Both the position numbers and the translations under genes were made by a program. Below are positions 22,390 through 25,374 of a stretch of DNA of 25,374 nt, piece by piece (the first letter of the stretch is position 1; every line of letters begins with the position of its first letter). Under the pieces are notes generated by a model that made no database searches, was not told the origin of the DNA, and worked only from the letters and a program-made list of their open reading frames with translations. The DNA comes from Candidatus Parcubacteria bacterium (GTDB lineage Bacteria; Patescibacteriota; Minisyncoccia; Minisyncoccales; PEYH01): assembly GCA_026395615.1 (NCBI GenBank), contig JAPLYH010000040.1, forward strand, positions 1-25,374, in the 5' to 3' direction.

Positions 22390-22896
22390 TTAGAGGCCCT
22401 GCCTAGCTCCTTTAGATTTTTGAACTAAAATTTCTCTTAAACTCTCTGCTATTTTTGGATCCAATCCTGGTAACCTGCCTTCAGTATTAAATTGACCTCC
22501 TCTGCCACTATAACCAGAATATCCTGCTGTCTGAATTTGTAAATCGCTTAATCCGATAATTCTAGCTACTAATCCTCTATAAATGTCTATGTTTTGGATT
22601 CTTTCATAGGGTATAGAAATATATTTTTTCATAATAACACCCCTTTCTATTTTCAAAGCATCTGCCGTTAATTCATAGCGCCAATATCGTAGAGAAAGTC
22701 TTGCGGCAACATAGAGAAAAAGGAAATAAGCCAGCAATATCATGAAACCAACAACAGTTATAATTAAAGAACCACCGACCGAAGGAGCTATAGCGGCCGA
22801 AGATATAAAAATTATTAAATAAGCAAAAATGACCACGGTGACTATAAGATAACGAAAGAAAAATAACCAGACCGCTTTTGGATGTAGTGTTTCCAT
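22390..22896 (-). CDS. bPH2 (YdbS-like) membrane protein
   Basis: ATG 22896 is preferred over the TTG at 22923 because it begins M-E-T-L-H-P-K-A-V-W, the usual family opening, and gives 168 aa. Two transmembrane segments (about residues 12-33 and 45-66) are followed by a bacterial PH-like domain: Y-W-R-Y-E-L-T-A-D-A-L, the G-V-I-M-K-K strand, I-P-Y-E-R-I-Q-N-I-D-I, then L-Q-I-Q-T-A-G. The function of the family is not established; a membrane scaffold is a common guess. It ends 3 nt before alaS and starts 52 nt after the YkuK-like gene. Confidence 0.85.
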   Translation of the reverse strand: METLHPKAVWLFFFRYLIVTVVIFAYLIIFISSAAIAPSVGGSLIITVVGFMILLAYFLFLYVAARLSLRYWRYELTADALKIERGVIMKKYISIPYERIQNIDIYRGLVARIIGLSDLQIQTAGYSGYSGRGGQFNTEGRLPGLDPKIAESLREILVQKSKGARQGL

Positions 22897-22948
22897 ATTC
22901 TTAACTATGGGGATAAACCACAATAATTAATTATTAATTAATTGACGA

Positions 22949-23467
22949 TTAACTGAATCTATCGGCGATAACTGAGGCTGCAAATGATTCTGGCTTGATT
23001 CTTGCTTCAAAACCATTGCCCTTAATTAACCCTACCACCTCTTTAATCATATCCTTTGTAGCGCCATTAGCTCCCACATCAGCATGGATATAGCGAAATT
23101 CAAATTCCAATGGTTCAGGTAACTTTAACGTTTCTTTTTCTACTTGATCTCTTAATACCAGAGCTAATTTGCAAGATAAAAGAACTTCCTCTAGAATTCT
23201 TTGATGTAAGTTGTAAAATTTCCTATTATGATATTTTATCTTTTTCAGAAAAAATCTTCCGCCTGCCCCCTTTTTCAAAACAACTATAGCAATAGGAAAA
23301 GATGGCTCTTGTCCAGAAGAGGAATCACATCCCACGATTATCTCATAATCATATTTCGAATCCTCTTTAATATATGAGAATATTTCCCGGATTACTTCTT
23401 CAAAATTAATCTTTCCTTTTGTGGGATTATAAAATTTTCCATCTGTAATCTCCTTCATTCTGCCCAT
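22949..23467 (-). CDS. YkuK-like (DUF458) RNase H-fold protein
   Basis: 172 aa. Near the N-terminus F12-Y-N-P-T matches the opening of the YkuK/DUF458 family. An RNase H-like fold is suggested by V45-G-C-D-S-S-S, a first acidic strand, by E93/E94 in a helix and by H128-A-D-V-G-A-N-G. These acidic positions could bind metal, so nuclease activity is possible but undemonstrated as far as I know. It begins 4 nt after the tpiA stop. ATG 23458 (codon 4) is an alternative start. Confidence 0.85.
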   Translation of the reverse strand: MGRMKEITDGKFYNPTKGKINFEEVIREIFSYIKEDSKYDYEIIVGCDSSSGQEPSFPIAIVVLKKGAGGRFFLKKIKYHNRKFYNLHQRILEEVLLSCKLALVLRDQVEKETLKLPEPLEFEFRYIHADVGANGATKDMIKEVVGLIKGNGFEARIKPESFAASVIADRFS

Positions 23468-23471
23468 CCTA

Positions 23472-24212
23472 TCAAAATTTATTCAAAATAGCAACGAACT
23501 TTTTTGCATCCAGAGATGCCCCTCCTGGCAATAACCCATCCATACCCGCATCCTTAATAAAACTCAAAGCATTATCTGGATTCGTACTTCCGCCATAGAT
23601 AATCCTCACTTTTTGTATATTTTTTCCGCTATAAAAATCTGTTAATGTTTTTTTAATGAAAATATTCGCTTCTTTTGCCTTATCTGTATCGCAAGCATTA
23701 CCCGTGCCAATTGCCCAGATGGGTTCATAGGCAATCACCAATTTCCCGATATTAAAGGGAGAGATTCCTTTTAATCCTTCTTTTAATTGTGATTTCAAAA
23801 TTTTAGAAGTTTTTCCCAATCGTCTCTCCTGCCTATTTTCTCCAATACAAAAAACTGGGATTATATTATTTTCTAAACACGCTTTTATTTTTTTATTGAT
23901 TATTTTGTTTGTTTCACCTAAAGCCCTTTTCTCACTATGGCCTATAATAATGTACTTGCAACCGAACTGTTTAAGTATATTAATTGAAATTTGACTAGTG
24001 AAAGCTCCTTCTTGGAAAAAAGCATCTTGAGCGCCTAATTTAACAGGATTTTTTGTTATAGCGCTAAGTCCGGGAATAAAAACAAAAGGAGGACAGATAA
24101 CTACTTCCGCCCCTGTTTTACTGGCTCCCCTGCTTACTGCTAAAAAAAGTTTTTCTGCCTCAGCGAATGTAGAAGGATTACATTTCCAATTCGCAACGAT
24201 TAACGGTTTCAT
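23472..24212 (-). CDS. tpiA: Triosephosphate isomerase
   Basis: Interconverts dihydroxyacetone phosphate and glyceraldehyde 3-phosphate in glycolysis. The 246-aa TIM barrel has all catalytic residues: N8 and K10 in A-N-W-K, H92 in I-G-H-S-E-K-R, E163 in Y-E-P-I-W-A-I-G-T-G, and the phosphate loop Y-G-G-S. In the last loop, L-L-P-G-G-A-S-L has Pro where Val is usual (L-V-G-G-A-S-L). It follows galT by 5 nt and ends in TGA. Confidence 0.97.
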   Translation of the reverse strand: MKPLIVANWKCNPSTFAEAEKLFLAVSRGASKTGAEVVICPPFVFIPGLSAITKNPVKLGAQDAFFQEGAFTSQISINILKQFGCKYIIIGHSEKRALGETNKIINKKIKACLENNIIPVFCIGENRQERRLGKTSKILKSQLKEGLKGISPFNIGKLVIAYEPIWAIGTGNACDTDKAKEANIFIKKTLTDFYSGKNIQKVRIIYGGSTNPDNALSFIKDAGMDGLLPGGASLDAKKFVAILNKF

Positions 24213-24217
24213 AATCT

Positions 24218-25276
24218 TTATATCGTCTGTTTTTTAATATATTCTGCCGCCTTTTCCGGCTCTATGGTTGAAATTTCTATGCCCGTTGACATTTCAAAGC
24301 CAGCCCAAGTTCCTGTTTTTGGCGAAATTATCCAATGCCAATGGTAATAATCGTGATTCCTGCCATCGCAGGGCGCTGTCTGGAGATAAAAATTATATGG
24401 AGGGTCAGCTAATCCTTTATCCAATTTTCTCATCGCCACAAAAAACGCCTCTGCTAAGTGTCTTTTTTGGTCGTCAGTAATACGCTCAAAATAGGGCAAA
24501 TGCTGTTTCGGCGTAATAGACATTTCAAATGCGGTCTTTGAAGCAAATGGACAAACAACTAAAAATTCTTCATTTTCAAAAACCAACCTTTCCTTACTTT
24601 TTCTGTCCGACTCATTCATTTCGCAATGCCCGCACTTTTTATTGTGGTCAAAATAATCTTTTGCTCCTGATAAACTTCTTTTTACTTTTGGATCTATAAC
24701 CGGAGCGGCAATAATCTGGGAATGAGGGTGCGATATAGAGGCTCCCGCTTCTTTCCCGTGATTATGAAAAACAGAAATATAATTTATATGAGGTTCTTTC
24801 ATTAACTCCACATATCTATCCTGATAAACATCTAATAATTCTTTAATTTCTTCTAATTTAAATTGCGAAATTTGTTTTGTGTGATGACGAGTAATGACCA
24901 CTTCTGCCACGCCATAAGCATTCATATAAGAATGAAGTCCTCTCTTTCTGATATCTAGCCCTTCGCTATATCTGCTAAACGCCGGATATTTATTGGGAAC
25001 GACTATAATGGTCCAATCTTTTGGAATTTTAATCTTTTTTTCATAATCATAAGGATATTCTTCCATTTTTCCCTTGCGCGAAATCAAAATTGGTGGCAAT
25101 TGAGTTTCTATATTACAAAAAAAACAATCTTTTTTAGGTATTGTCTCTATTATCCTTTGTTCTTGCTTGAAAGAATCAGGTTTCCTTGCCCTGCCAGTAG
25201 CAATAACTACCCAATCTCCTGAAATAAGGGCAAAACGTAATTCTGAAGGAAATTTTTCTTCTTTATTTTTTAGCAT
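24218..25276 (-). CDS. galT: Galactose-1-phosphate uridylyltransferase (GalT family)
   Basis: A HIT-superfamily nucleotidyltransferase that moves UMP between UDP-hexose and hexose 1-phosphate. The 352-aa protein has the catalytic H183-P-H185-S-Q motif with H185 as nucleophile, and zinc ligands C51, C54, H115 and H183 at positions like those of the E. coli enzyme. A second C215-G-H-C218 pair may bind another metal. The C-terminal Y-H-W-H-W-I-I-S-P-K is also typical. An ADP-glucose- or UTP-using relative of the family cannot be excluded from sequence alone. ATG 25276 overlaps the preceding gene by 14 nt, so it is part of a carbohydrate operon with tpiA. Confidence 0.9.
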   Translation of the reverse strand: MLKNKEEKFPSELRFALISGDWVVIATGRARKPDSFKQEQRIIETIPKKDCFFCNIETQLPPILISRKGKMEEYPYDYEKKIKIPKDWTIIVVPNKYPAFSRYSEGLDIRKRGLHSYMNAYGVAEVVITRHHTKQISQFKLEEIKELLDVYQDRYVELMKEPHINYISVFHNHGKEAGASISHPHSQIIAAPVIDPKVKRSLSGAKDYFDHNKKCGHCEMNESDRKSKERLVFENEEFLVVCPFASKTAFEMSITPKQHLPYFERITDDQKRHLAEAFFVAMRKLDKGLADPPYNFYLQTAPCDGRNHDYYHWHWIISPKTGTWAGFEMSTGIEISTIEPEKAAEYIKKQTI

Positions 25277-25374
25277 ACTTTCCCAGAATTAAATCTTTTC
25301 TTAATTTTATCATTCCTGTAAACATTCTAATCACATGTTTTAACTTTACCTTGCTTTCCAAATCATTAATCCAT
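25263..25374 (-). CDS. C-terminal tail of an unidentified gene, 5' part beyond window
   Basis: 36 codons from the right edge to TAA 25263, reading W-I-N-D-L-E-S-K-V-K-L-K-H-V, then R-M-F-T-G-M-I-K-L-R and ending in L-G-K-Y-A-K-K. The 14-nt overlap with galT and the lack of any other signal support a real gene end. A basic helical tail of this type occurs in many enzymes. A sugar-metabolism enzyme would fit the neighbours, but the fragment is too short to assign. Confidence 0.6.
   Translation of the reverse strand, partial: WINDLESKVKLKHVIRMFTGMIKLRKDLILGKYAKK

Noticed and set aside
1..25374. CRISPR array, insertion sequence, transposase or integrase
   Set aside because: No regularly spaced repeats and no transposase or integrase motifs seen in any frame; short palindromes only.

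Overview
The window looks like a piece of an AT-rich, streamlined bacterial chromosome, probably from the Candidate Phyla Radiation (Patescibacteria, Parcubacteria-like). This is inferred from gene content, not from a search. The pointers are a prolyl-tRNA synthetase of only 412 aa, an alanyl-tRNA synthetase without its C-terminal domain, lysine-rich or extended ribosomal proteins, PEGA and baseplate-J-like membrane proteins, tRNAs without encoded CCA, and very tight same-strand packing. TAA, TAG and TGA all end recognisable genes (for example TAG for rpoA, TGA for gatA, tpiA and holB), so the standard bacterial code applies and UGA recoding is not seen.

Layout, nearly all on the minus strand. 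(1) 1-2592: a three-gene accessory operon with its own promoter. It encodes a small 73-aa protein, a winged-helix protein, and a large GHKL-type ATPase that runs off the left edge. It lies just beyond a tRNA cluster (initiator Met, elongator Met, Asp; 2813-3059) that has its own terminator. This is the best candidate for an undescribed system, possibly a defence or conflict module. (2) 3134-12844: a dense housekeeping run transcribed from murA: murA, mreB paralogue 2, holB, frr, rseP, proS, mreB, gatC, gatA, and a membrane protein gene. (3) 12935-14425: one plus-strand PEGA protein gene with promoter and terminator. (4) 14426-14827: a gene-free interval with a striking GC-rich (about 60%) island preceded on the minus strand by a good promoter, a candidate structured RNA. 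(5) 14828-19191: the infA-rpmJ-rpsM-rpsK-rpsD-rpoA-rplQ-rplM-rpsI translation/transcription operon with its own promoter. (6) 19244-25374: galT, tpiA, a YkuK-like RNase H-fold protein, a bPH2 membrane protein, alaS and a baseplate-J-like protein, plus the tail of one more gene at the right edge.

Three conserved genes are broken. rseP has one in-frame TAA, the membrane-protein gene after gatA has one in-frame TAG, and rpsK lacks about 38 nt in its core and changes frame. Because rpsK should be essential, consensus or assembly error is as likely as biology and should be settled from reads. Recognisable Shine-Dalgarno motifs are almost absent upstream of the start codons.
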